A stretch of 64,000 nucleotides of DNA from Enchytraeus crypticus. Its lineage: Eukaryota > Annelida > Clitellata > Enchytraeida > Enchytraeidae. Position 1 is the first letter of the stretch. Each line of letters begins with the position of its first letter. The stretch covers positions 315,001 to 379,000 of the forward strand of contig CAJHZI010000183.1 of NCBI GenBank assembly GCA_905160935.1, written 5' to 3'. Shown piece after piece: positions 33,401 through 43,678 of the stretch. Both the position numbers and the translations under genes were made by a program. The notes under the pieces were generated by a model, which saw only the letters and a list, made by a program, of their open reading frames with translations, ran no database searches and was not told the DNA's origin.

Positions 33401-36206
33401 ATTAAAGAGCATTTGCTAAAATATGCCATGTAATATTTTAATTTAAATCATATGAAATTAGTGCAGTTATCTCTCCATTAATTTGGACGCCTTTATTCTA
33501 AGCATATGTTGCTTTTAGAAAGAAATTGCTGAAGTCAAGGCTAAAGAAGATGCAGAAAAACGAGAAAAAGAGCGCCAAGAGAAAGCAAAGAAAGAAGAAG
33601 AAGAGAGACAAGCGAGAAAAAGCGTGAGTTATCCTAACAACAACAATATTGCAATATAGTTTTTCTCTCTCTACTCTCTTTAATGTTCTGCTAAACGGCA
33701 GGTCCTTCACGTATTCATGCTCTCTATTCTGAATCACGTTCAATACGGAGCACTCATTAGATCAACAAGTTAATTCCTTCAAAAAAGGCTATATCTTACC
33801 GTATCCTTTATAGCCTATAGCTTTGGAAATATATGGCTTCTAGGATAGTTTCCCGTTGATTTTCTCAGTTTATGCTAGTTATTAAATACGCAATATATAA
33901 TATTATATTACTTAAAGTTTTGTTGATAACGATATAGAATTTAGATGATATTGCGTAGCTGCATACATGTATATAGTATGAAGTTTGTTTAAGGTATAAT
34001 TCAATTTTTACTTTACGATATCAGTACTGTAATAGAGATACATTAATGAATGGAAAAGTTTTAAAGGTTAAATTTAAATGAGGTCACGACAGCCACTATT
34101 ACAGCTAAGTGGCGTGACACAATCTAACCAACATGTCTGCATTTGAAATAATATCTCTTCAACCACGCAATACCGCATCCGAATCTCTTCAACAGTGAAA
34201 TACGACTGCGAATCAGTAGACTTGTGTGCGGGGTTCAAATCCTGGGCTCTCATGTCACTGACATCGCTGTCGAGTGAGGAACTGACGTTAAATTAGTTTT
34301 ACCAGCTTTCAGTTTTAGAATTTCGGTGCCAGACTTTCAGTTCACTAATTCTCTATAATGTAAAACTAGGCCTATCTCAATTCTTTAGCCCATCCTCAAT
34401 TTTATTCGTATATTTTAAAAAAGTGTTTGCTTCCAAAAGTTACTTTTTATATTTTATTTTAGAAATTAGCTTCCATAATGAAGCGGGTGAAACCTACCGA
34501 CAAAGAGGGGACTAAGGTATTCAGATTCTACTTGATTATGCTATTATTTCTGCCAAATAAGTTTTAGTAAATCAACTAAAATTCTGTGTATCTTTAAAAT
34601 GACCGTCTCATTTAACTTTACATTTATTTTTTCTGCAGTGTTAAATACTCAAATCTTAGTTTCAGTTTTATAAATTCTAGGAGATAATATGCGAACCAAT
34701 TTTGTTACATAAAACACCTTTAGCTAAACATATATTCCTTATCTATAATCACCACTAAATTAGCACCGTATATTGCTATTCCACTTTTCTTAAATTATAT
34801 CACAATGAGTATTAATTGACTAGAGTGCAGCCAGCAGCAAGCAGCCTGAAGGGAGGAGTGCCTCTTCTGCTGATCTGGTCAGTACAACAGACAACACGGA
34901 GAGGAAGACCGAGGTACAACGCTCTCAGTCCTACATGGACTTCAAGGACGAGTCACGTGACTCGCTCCACACCTCACAGTCTGCAGAGTATCTGCGCAGT
35001 CAGTCCTCCAGTGACGTCAACACTGGGACTGACTTAAGTCAAGCGTCCACTCCTGGATCTAATAAAGAACTGACACAAGACTCATCTCTATCTCCGGTGG
35101 CGGAAGCTGAGAGTCCCAAAGCACTGGACGCTCATAGTGTTGGGGATTTACTAGATGAAAGCCAAACAATTTCGGAATCAGTGACGAAAGGTGACATAAA
35201 CGAAACCTCCACAGTTCAGATTGCAAAGCCCGAGGAAGATCAGATTTCAGAAAGTAATCCAGAGAAAGATAATTTAGAAATGCCATTAAACATTGATGAT
35301 AAAAACATAGAAAGAGATGAGAGTACGAAAGGAAGTCACGAGCAGATTTCTTCAGATAAAAGGGAGAAAACTATTTCATACGCAGATGAAGGGCAAATTA
35401 CTTGCGGTGATATCGAAAAATCAGCTTTGGAAAAAGAACCTGAAGAAATAATTGAAAGTAAGGACAATGAAATAGCAAGTGTTGAGGATGAACAAGTGTC
35501 CTATAAGCTGGAAGAATCATCTGAAAAAGCAAGTCAAGAGGAGCTAATAGTAGACATTCCAGAAAAGAAATACCTAAATGAAAATAAGCAGGAGGGCGGA
35601 TTAGAAGAAACTGATACTAAATCTAATTCACCTGCCAATGAAACTGTAGTTCACAGTAAAATCCAAAATACAAATAGCGAAATGCAAAAACAAAGCATTT
35701 CAGAGAACATTGCAGAGGATATGAGTGAATCAAGTGAATCCAAAATTACTATTCTGTCAGAAGAGACACCGGGTAAAGATGGAGAACCAGACAAGGATTC
35801 AAAGAACTCTGTAGAGTGTCAGGAACCAGTGGCAGCATCCCAAGGTATGGACGAGTCTGAATCAAATGATAATATTTCAATAGAGAACCAGAAAGGCACA
35901 ACCAAGACATCTGATGAGACATTGGATGCATCAAAACCACCGGGAGAGACAAGAGAGGCATCAAAGACACCCGATGATGTAAAGGATGCATCAAAGACAC
36001 CCGATGAGGTAACAGAGGCATCAAAGACACCCGATGAGGTAACGGATGCATCAAAGACACCCGATGAGGTAACGGATGCATCAAAGACACCCGATGAGGT
36101 AACTGATGCAACAAAGACATCCGATGAGGTAACTGATGCATCAAAGACACCCGATGAGGTAACTGATGCATCAAAGACACCCGATGACGTAACGGTTCAT
36201 CCATGA
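21361..36206 (+). CDS. MAP7: MAP7/ensconsin-like microtubule-associated protein gene
   Basis: Proposed coding exons: 21361-21591 (tentative), 24076-24301, 25394-25451, 31125-31678, 32128-32477, 32804-32996, 33519-33623, 34463-34516 and 34824-36206. From the second exon on, all junctions have AG/GT ends and matching phases. The second exon is Lys/Glu-rich coiled coil (KQIRALLMEKQKEKQRKLES), like the MAP7 N-terminal microtubule-binding helix. The fourth is basic and Ser-rich. The fifth has a Gly/Ser/Ala insert and starts the MAP7 domain (MQRKLAREKAVKEAEEEK). The next three extend that charged helix and end KLASIMKRVK, matching the LEEIMKR end of the MAP7 domain. The last exon is acidic with a 10-residue repeat. 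Family role: MAP7 proteins bind microtubules and recruit or activate kinesin-1. Uncertain: the first-exon join. Its best donor (CAGG|GTAGGT, phase 1) does not fit the phase-2 second exon, so a small exon is missing, a weaker donor (GGTAG|GTCTTA) is used, or translation starts at ATG 24080. No neighbouring gene suggests its function. Confidence 0.82.
22729..22935. repeat. 19-bp minisatellite, about 11 copies
   Basis: Near-perfect units of TATATACTCTATCTTAATC, lying in the putative first intron of the MAP7-like gene. The copies are almost identical, so recently expanded or homogenised. Confidence 0.97.
22940..23790. repeat. Low-complexity TATTATGTATTA-rich tract
   Basis: Degenerate repetition of GTATTATTTGTATTATGTAT-like words with TA runs. 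The Tyr/Cys/Ile ORFs across it are artefacts. Confidence 0.85.
24771..24868 (-). mobile_element. SINE-1 copy, diverged
   Basis: Minus strand: GACAGCGGATCAATTGGTGC, B-box-like GGTTCAAATCAG, CCCGTCATTGGCATGC and GAGCAGGAAACTGATG. It sits in a MAP7-like intron. Confidence 0.7.
26238..26271 (+). CDS. Candidate alternative first coding exon of the MAP7-like gene
   Basis: ATG at 26238 opens MSSIARTSPLA followed by CAG|GTAAGT, the only perfect consensus donor in the gene. It ends in phase 1, exactly like the 25394-25451 exon, so it can splice in frame to the 31125 exon. That would give an isoform lacking the N-terminal Lys/Glu coiled coil. An AG precedes at 26229-26230, but splicing to it from the 25394 exon gives phase 0, which does not fit the next exon. 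Hence I favour a first exon. No transcript evidence is available. Confidence 0.45.
26300..26670. promoter_or_regulatory. E-box and TAATTA cluster (candidate enhancer/promoter)
   Basis: Six CANNTG sites of CAGGTG/CAGCTG type lie at 26312, 26335, 26391, 26476, 26501 and 26657, plus homeodomain-type TAATTA cores at about 26287 and 26362. The first two E-boxes form an inverted pair. The block starts 30 bp after the candidate alternative exon. Regulatory function is inferred only from motif density. Confidence 0.35.
26915..26985. repeat. (TA)n tract
   Basis: Alternating TA run with ACACA at the right end. Confidence 0.92.
27070..27640 (-). pseudogene. LINE-E RT C-terminal fragment
   Basis: Minus-strand frames read TISGTKLEQVRSFKYLGHTI, then GIKMAKTLVWTTLLHGCET, KLGALEMWMWRGMERISW and a frameshifted KKSEEVLERVGTDRQL. 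The order equals that of other LINE-E copies and extends further 5' than most. Stops and one frameshift make it dead. It lies in a MAP7-like intron, antisense to the gene. Confidence 0.82.
27950..27993. repeat. (CT)n microsatellite
   Basis: Uninterrupted CT run flanked by TCTCTTTC. Confidence 0.92.
28172..28302 (-). mobile_element. SINE-1 copy, near full length
   Basis: Minus strand: GATCGAGCCAGTGTCGGTAT, GACCGCGGAACAATATGTGC, B-box-like GGTTCAAATCCTG, CCCGTCACTGACATCGC, then AGTGAGGAAACTGACGTTAA. The tail matches LINE-C. Confidence 0.85.
28303..30295. other. MAP7-like intron, nothing recognised
   Basis: AT-rich intronic sequence without ORFs of note. GCGCCGCCGGCGCC near 28460 is a GC palindrome unusual for the region. 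Confidence 0.4.
30300..30425. repeat. (CA)n-(TA)n compound microsatellite
   Basis: CACACACA with CG interruptions passes directly into TA repeats. The Val/Cys/Ile antisense ORF is an artefact. Confidence 0.95.
30515..30725 (-). mobile_element. SINE-3 copy
   Basis: Minus strand: CCAGAACGGGTATTCAACTG, TGGGCTCCAAAAATTGCTAC, AGATTGACTGATGAATGATG, GGATTGGAGAAGGTCTATTC, ending GGGGAGATGATGAT. Same order as 43308-43575, with the 5' end missing. Confidence 0.78.
32263..32382 (+). repeat. Gly/Ser/Ala-coding GC-rich minisatellite in a MAP7-like exon
   Basis: About seven units of roughly 18 bp (GGCTCAGGGGGCGGGGCC) encode GSGGGAG repeats directly before the MAP7 domain. Locally far above 70% GC in an AT-rich gene. 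Likely a flexible linker, and a length-variable one. Confidence 0.9.
33645..33880 (-). repeat. Repeat-Z copy
   Basis: CTCTCTCTACTCTC, CTAAACGGCAGGTCC, AACAAGTTAATTCCTTC, TTTATAGCCTATAGC and TAGTTTCCCGTTG follow the same order as the 14478 copy, with an adjoining (CT)n end. It starts about 20 bp after the 33623 exon donor. Confidence 0.72.
34196..34312 (+). mobile_element. SINE-1 copy
   Basis: AATCAGTAGACTTGTGTGCG, the B-box-like GGTTCAAATCCTG, TGTCACTGACATCGCTGTCG, AGTGAGGAACTGACGTTAAA and TTAGTTTTACCAGCT. The 5' tRNA-like start is diverged. Confidence 0.85.
35893..36205 (+). repeat. 30-bp coding minisatellite, MAP7-like C-terminus
   Basis: About ten units encode SKTPDEVTDA with variants (SKPPGETREA, SKTPDDVKDA, TKTSDEVTDA). 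The unit has charged and phosphorylatable Ser/Thr-Pro residues. The last unit is truncated and shifts frame, producing VTVHP and a stop at 36204-36206. A further repeat unit is readable in the next frame. Confidence 0.95.
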
Positions 36207-36253
36207 TGAGGCAATAGAAGCATCAAAATCATCAGAGTTCATTATGTAGTGTA

Positions 36254-36256
<3 letters not shown>

Positions 36257-36296
<40 letters not shown>
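36257..36296. repeat. (CT)n microsatellite
   Basis: Pure CT run 50 bp downstream of the MAP7-like stop codon. Confidence 0.95.
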
Positions 36297-36299
<3 letters not shown>

Positions 36300-38945
36300 G
36301 CACATAAGAAATGGTAATTGAGCAGTGTATGTTCTCAGGCTCAATAACTTCTCCAGACACAGCGAGTCAGTGTATAAAGGTGAAATTTAGAGGCTTGGAT
36401 TCTCTTGATGTCTTTGTGTGTTTAAATGTATCCTATAAAGCATCCAGAACCATATGTTCTAGAAAGAGTATCCGATCATAAGAGGGCCGATATGAATCTA
36501 GGAAAAGTTTAATATTTGGGCCCGAACATGGTGGTGTTCCGAGGACTCTAAAGTAATGAACTGGTGTTAAGAGAGCACGTTCCAATTAATCGGCATTTTT
36601 GATAATATCTCAAAGTGTATCCGAATCTGACATCTGTATGATGGATAGGCCTACATTTTAATTCATATAAAATATTGCCACCTACGTATTAGGGCTGATA
36701 TCTAACTGTTATTAATGTTAATTTGTTGAGATTGTATTTCATCTTTGGATCTTTATATGTGTCATGTGCACTAGGTTTATCCTAATTCTGCACTATGGCA
36801 TGTATTACATACATGCGTCTATGGATGTAACTTAACGCAATGTTCTAAAGTTCACATCGATCTCTCTAAATAAATAAATTAATCAAATCCGTATTCCGTT
36901 TTTAGAAATTCGATAGTAGATGGCTTTGCAGACACCAATAGAAGCAATAAAAAATGAGGAGTAGACCTATAAAAGCTTTGGTAGAATTCTTCTTCTAATA
37001 CACTCGTCTCCCTATATCAATCTCTAACTAAGCGTAATTTGACAATTTTCGTTTTGTTCAATTAAATGGATACAATTGACAAATAACTTTTATTTGATAA
37101 TATGTAAAGTTTCATGAAAGTTTTCCTTTCAACTGATTAGAAATAAGACTTATTGTTTAAACTGCTGCAACAATGTAGAGAAATTAACATTCCTAATATT
37201 ACATCTAGTCATTGTGTATTAATATTGCCTTTATTTTATACGTACTGTTGCGTTCTTTGCGTTCTATGCCTTTATATTTCACATGTATTTCGTATAATTT
37301 TAACGCTGTTGTGTTCTAATTTGTAATTAATAATAATTATTAAAGAGTAAATCTTTGTAAGAATAAAATTTGCAAATGAAATGAATTTCGCTCCAGGGTA
37401 AAAAGTATTTCCGAGAAACTAAAACGTTTCATTTTAAATATTGTTGCTTACAGCGAAGAACTAATGGAGTACCGTTCGCTTATTCTTGCAAATAACCTAA
37501 AATGAGTTATTCAGAAGTATTTATGGTTAATGAAACGGCCTACTTGATCTTAGATTATACATGTACATGTAGTCGGTAAATTAAATATTTTAATCGTTCA
37601 GCTTAGTAAAATCAACAGCATTTTACTTTGGGCCCAAGTTTTTAAACTCGTTTTATAGTAGTTTGCTTCAGACGTTAGTATTTGAGAATTTATAAAAAAT
37701 AGAATTTTTAATGAGAATTTTTAATGTTTTTAATCTAGTCTATCTATACTTATTCTAAGGGATTATTTTAATAAACTGCTTTATTTTTGTTTAATTTTAA
37801 ACGCCAATTCTAGATGCTGCTGCTGACGAGAATTGTGAGGTAATAGAAGAGCTTCTGTTTGAAATTACGAGTGGTTTGGGTTTGCATTCTCACTACCAGC
37901 ATAAGAGACGTTAATAACGTTTTTGCATTTTCTTAGAAATTACATATTTGGGAGTAAGTTTGATAGATTGGGACAATTAGGTTCTGAAGTATAGGTAACA
38001 AGATTGCACGTGAAAGAAGAGCGTTCCAAACCGTAGGTTCTTTCGACGTCACAAGGAAGCTTCTCTATATTTGATTGTCATCAGAACTGCATTAATGTAC
38101 AACTGCGCGATTTGTGTAGAGGAGATTTGAGAAGTGCAACAAATATATTATATAATGATCACTAGATCATGCATATACATATAAAACAAATTACCCATAG
38201 ACGTTAAATTAAATTCATCAACTTTCTTGTAATTGGTTCAGACTTCAATATTAGAATATAATATTGTACATATTAGTATTGTATATTTAACAAATAAATT
38301 GCGTATTTGATTTAGAATTTTCGACTGTTTGAGATTTTCATTTAAGTTTATATCTATAAACACCATTCTGCTTTGGGCTTATTCATGACGGCTTGTTTCG
38401 TTGGCGTAAATTATTTGTAATTATTGTCAAGGTTAATTACACACAAATTGCAATGGCTTCTTTTTAATAAATCACTTTTGAGTAAAACATTACGTATTTT
38501 GTTCATTATTTATATTAAATATGTAATCTGAGCTTACAATATATGTAAATAAGATTCAGAAAAATAAGAATGTAAATCACATATAAGCGCACGTGTTCGC
38601 AAGCGACGACTCATATAGTTAAACAGATACTACAGTAGGATAATTTGCAGCCATGCGATAGGAATTTCTGCATTATACACATGTATACACATGTAATATA
38701 TGTAAATATATCAAATTAAACATCTACAAAGGTCTAGATATTTGCACTAGTTGTGGCCGGATACGACAAGGCTATTAAGATACTTTACTCTCAACTATTG
38801 TTCATTTAGTGCACTGCGACGATATGCCACTTTCAACAACTACTTACATGTATATGTCAGACTTTAGATTCATTGCAGCAATGTTACACACAAAACAGTC
38901 GATTCCAAGATTTGGTTCCACATTTAATTCAGTGACTCACAAATG
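36300..38945. other. Likely 3' UTR and intergenic sequence
   Basis: No ORF or repeat family recognised. AATAAA-type signals occur near 36866 and 37361, either of which could end the MAP7-like transcript. Confidence 0.4.
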
Positions 38946-39085
<140 letters not shown>

Positions 39086-39089
39086 CCTC

Positions 39090-41040
39090 CCAGCGTCCAG
39101 GTTTTTGTTGGAAATTTGGCAATCAACCGATGTGTTCCATAACCCTTTAAGAGGTACAAGTTTTTTATGAGCGCTTTATCTTTATTAGTAAACACCAGTT
39201 TAAAATTTCAACAAAACAGACTTTGTTTGTAAAATTGTCTGTTATTCTTTACATTAAGACGGAAGTGTCACAAAAAGTATATTTAAGATTAATACTTTTC
39301 TTCTTTATAATTCTGAAATTATTTTCAAAATCGGTTCACAAGTGTCAAAGTTGTGGACGAAATACTGCGCACATGTTTTTTATGACTCACAGTGTATATG
39401 TATATAGTAAACTAAATATAAGCAAATAGTTGTAATTAATAATTTTTCATAAACTTCATAGTTCGCACATTTACTTATAAGTACGTATTATTGTCACTAA
39501 TTATTAGGTAGCGTAATATCTTTGAATCTATTACTTAGAAAGATAATTTAATTATAACTTTATTATAATCATAAGAGCTTTTCTTGAAATACATATTTAG
39601 TTAATATTTATAAATGATTACAACTAACGATTTTTATGCACAAAAGAGCACATTACATTATAATGTAAAAGGCTCGACTTGAATGAAGATCTTGCTCAGT
39701 CATATGTTAACTTTAGAATTCAACTTAACTTAGACTTAAAACTGAATTAAACTGATGTTAATTAAAGTTCATTCAGACAATACAGTATCTACTTTCAGTA
39801 AATTTTAATAGCGTAACACAAACATATGGTCAAACTTCAATAGAAACTATTAGATATTTAAATTTAATTTAACTTTATTGAGATGCATGATGATATAAGA
39901 TCATTTTCTGAAACATTTTAATAAGGTAAAATTCGAAAAAATCTAATGCATATTACTACAATATTTTAAAAAAAAGCTAAAATAATCCTGGCATATATAA
40001 AAAAGAATAACTAACAATTTCTCTCAGCAATAATTAAAAATTAGTAAATTTCAAAAATATTCTTAATAAATAAGATATATCTTAATAATAATAATAATAA
40101 TAATCAAAATATCTACCTTAATAGGTATGGTGCTTATTTGATTCAGCTCTCTATTTTCCATTTGGAAAAGAATTTTAATTAAGTTTAACTAATAGTTTAA
40201 CTATTTAGTTTAACTTTAGTTTGTAAAGCACGTATGAAAATAAATTAAATTCTACTAAATGATATTACTGTATGCAAATCAATGCACCAGCTACAAGTAA
40301 CCACAGCAATAAAGCAGATTATCAAAATAAAACCCTTAAAATGTTAGTGATATCTACAATTACTTCAATCCAATGCACACAAGCATTCATACGAAAGGTT
40401 AAGAAGTAAATATTTTATGTGTTGTGTTCTAAAGGCAGAAAAGTAGCACACTCTCTATGCACAATTATTTTAGAAATTGTGTTATGAAATAAATAGATGT
40501 TGCATGATTTACGAATACCTTCAATATGCACCCTGCAACACTAATTAATAACTAGCTATTTGGTATTTCTTACCATTTGTATGTAAAAACAATTTTTTAA
40601 TGGATAATGATAGAAAGATCTAAACCGCAAAAAGGTTTGCATGATATGCTTTAGATTTGTCGTGCACCTTTCCACAAATTACTTTTTTAATACTGTTCTA
40701 CTGGTTCATTAAACGCTAGCACAAAAGTGCAATACAAGAACAATAGTACTCTAAATAAGTACTAATAAGTACTATAATGAGTACTAGTAATAGTACTCTA
40801 AGTATAAGTAACAGCTGCATACATTCAGTTTTACAGCAGATTCAATTAAGTATTACATAAGAATGACGCTGGTACACAGAGAGAAGTCCATATTATTTAC
40901 ATGTACACAGAATAACTCATCACGCAAGAGCACAGCAGTACTGCAAGAACAGCCTTCAAGTGTACCACAACAGCACACCGGAGATGATCAAGTATACAGT
41001 ATACACTATAAAGATCCAAGTATGTCGCGTCGCAGCCGTA
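39090..41040. other. Intergenic region between convergent genes, nothing recognised
   Basis: Very AT-rich with no ORF above noise. A GTACTA-rich patch at about 40745-40805 is a loose repeat. No clear AATAAA for the minus-strand XPO4 transcript is visible close to its stop codon. Confidence 0.4.
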
Positions 41041-41044
41041 CGTC

Positions 41045-41370
41045 GCCCAGGTAAGCCGCACAGGTATGCCGCACAAGTAAGCCGCACAAGTACGTCGCAC
41101 AGGTACACAGCACCAGTACACCGCACCAGTACGCCGCACAGGTAAGCAGCACCAGTACGTCGCACAGGTACACAGCACCAGTACGCCACACCAGTACGCC
41201 GCACAGGTAAGCCGCACCAGTACGCCGCACCAGTACGCCGCACAGGTACGTCGAACCAGTATACCGCACCAGTACGCCGCACAAGTACGCCGCACCAGTA
41301 CGCCGCACAGGTACGTCGCACCAGTACGCCGCACAGGTACGTTGAACCAGTACACCGCACAGGTACGCCG
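41045..41370. repeat. 13-bp minisatellite, about 25 copies, next to the XPO4 stop
   Basis: The unit is GCCGCACCAGTAC with C/A and CAG/CAA variants. Minus-strand ORFs rich in RRTGAAYLCG through it are artefacts. It begins 17 bp 3' of the XPO4 stop codon, so it forms the start of that 3' UTR. Confidence 0.95.
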
Positions 41371-41386
41371 CACAGTCTCTGCACGA

Positions 41387-42538
41387 CTATCTGACACAGA
41401 GAAAACCGCGAACATTGACAAGAAACTCGCTGAACTTCCGAGAGAAAGTAATACGAGAAGAACGACTGAGCTGAAATGAATTATTGAAGTCAGTCAGTCT
41501 GTTAAAGGCATCGACTAGACGATGATGATGAGGGGAGGCTGAGTACTCATTGAGCAGAGCATTGACTAGGCTCTTGTAGTGCTCCTGATGGCAACAGATC
41601 AGAGTAAACAGAGCCGGGCTGAACGTGTCCATCAGGTCCATGTCAAACGACTCTCCCAGCAACATCGTGAAAAATATCTGTACATAACATCGTGAAAAAT
41701 ATCTGTACATAACATCGTGAAAAATATCTGCACACATAGCATCGTGGAAAATATCTGTACACAGCATCGTGAAAAAATCCGTACATAGCATCGTGAAAAA
41801 TATCTGTACACAACATCGTGAAAATTATCTGTACATAACATTATGAACAATATCTGCCGATAACATATAACGTCTTTACAAATATTAGCATATAATACAA
41901 TCCGCAAGAAATAATCATGAGCAGACTAAAGTGCAATAAAAATGTCTGGCTTGTTATTCTAACTTCTCTCTTTCAAAAGAGAAGTTAAAATAAAAAGTAA
42001 CATCATAGTGTACATTGTATCATATAATTATACCAGAATTAGTATCAGATATTAGTATTAGAAGCAGTATATGATATACGCATCAGTTATCAGTTATCCG
42101 CGCATACTCTAAATTCCAGAGATCTTGGACAAATAAAATGATTTTACAATATAACGAATGCTCTAATAATTCTATTACATGCTTAATATGCTTAATATAA
42201 CGCCTGTTTCTGTATCACAGATGCAATGATATCATCAAGTGACGGTCCTTCATGAAATCTAACCTGTGGTGTATCAGGCAAGTGTGCTACTAACAAGTCT
42301 ACCAAACACCATTATAGAACATCCATTATAGAATAAGCCATTATAGAACTGAGAAAAGCAACGGTAAACCCCTCAAAAGCCATAATATTCCAAACCTATA
42401 GGCTACATTAAAGTGTGGATAAGGCATAGCCATGTGTGAAGGGATTAACTCGTTAATCGATGGTGTGCTCTTTATGGAGCGTGAAAAGCAGCCTGTGAGT
42501 AGGAATATGTACCTTGGACTTGCCGCTTGGCAGAGCAC

Positions 42539-42580
<42 letters not shown>

Positions 42581-43630
42581 CGTTCTTACGAACCCTAAGG
42601 AACTCCTTGCAGGTGGTGTGTTTAACGAGGCCATGCATTGCAGAGTTCTGATAGATGTACGTGGAGATGTGAGTTATCAGCTCCAAACATGACTTCACCA
42701 CGTCTCCTGAACATCTAAACAGAGAAATCATTCAATCGATTTAAATCAATCAATTTAAATTAATCGATATTACAATCAATCGATTTCAATCTACTCCAAA
42801 AAACTGGTATAAAATAGTTATAACTGTTAACTGCAAAAATTTTAGCGAGTAACTCAACAGAGAACATCTGTATCGTAAAGAAACAGAGACATTAAAAATA
42901 TATAAACATAAATAATAAATAAATAAGAGAGTATAAAAACATTTTAAACAGAGACGAAAAATAATCATCAGCGGTTTATCAATCCATGTGGCTTACTAAA
43001 AATACCCACTGAACGAAAGTGACGAATTGTAGCTAGAGGATGTACGGGGTTAGTTAATTAATTCTACACGTAATGTACTTGTAGTGGGCAACACTACTAA
43101 AGAATCGGCACAAATTATAATGAGGTCAAAAGCAAAAGAACCACCGCAACCAATAACTAACATGTTGATAAAGCTACACACTAAGTACTGCACTAGCGTA
43201 TAAAACATGTGACACTAATATCATATATTTTGGAGATCATATTATCTATAAAATACTGCAGAAAACGTGAAATATAAATTATATACTTTTAAGACAACTA
43301 CCACTTTGTTGTGTCCGGGTTGCTTGAAGAATAGACCAACCGTGCAAATATGCACGTGTCGTAGGCGACATAAAAACAAGATCCAAACCAACAAAGGGCA
43401 TTCGGTTGGTGAGCGCTTAGGCTCCAGAAATTGTTACAAAATTAAACGAATGGATAATAAATCGGGGATTGACTGATGATATGGTGTGGGACTGGGACAG
43501 AGAGGATTGGAGAAGGTCTATTCGCATCCCGACTCTAGTTAAACTGGAATTTAAGGGAAAATGATGAAGACGATGAATATAACTTAAACTATATAAAACT
43601 CTATATTAATTTAGAAAGTTAAGGAATAAC

Positions 43631-43678
<48 letters not shown>

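Noticed and set aside
35749..36204. 151-codon minus-strand ORF of HRVSLMHQLP repeats
   Set aside because: Antisense shadow of the SKTPDEVTDA coding repeat of the MAP7-like exon.
40897..41384. Overlapping minus-strand ORFs of 100-174 codons rich in RRTGAAYLCG
   Set aside because: They are three frames of a 13-bp minisatellite; 13 is not divisible by 3, so every frame stays open by repetition.
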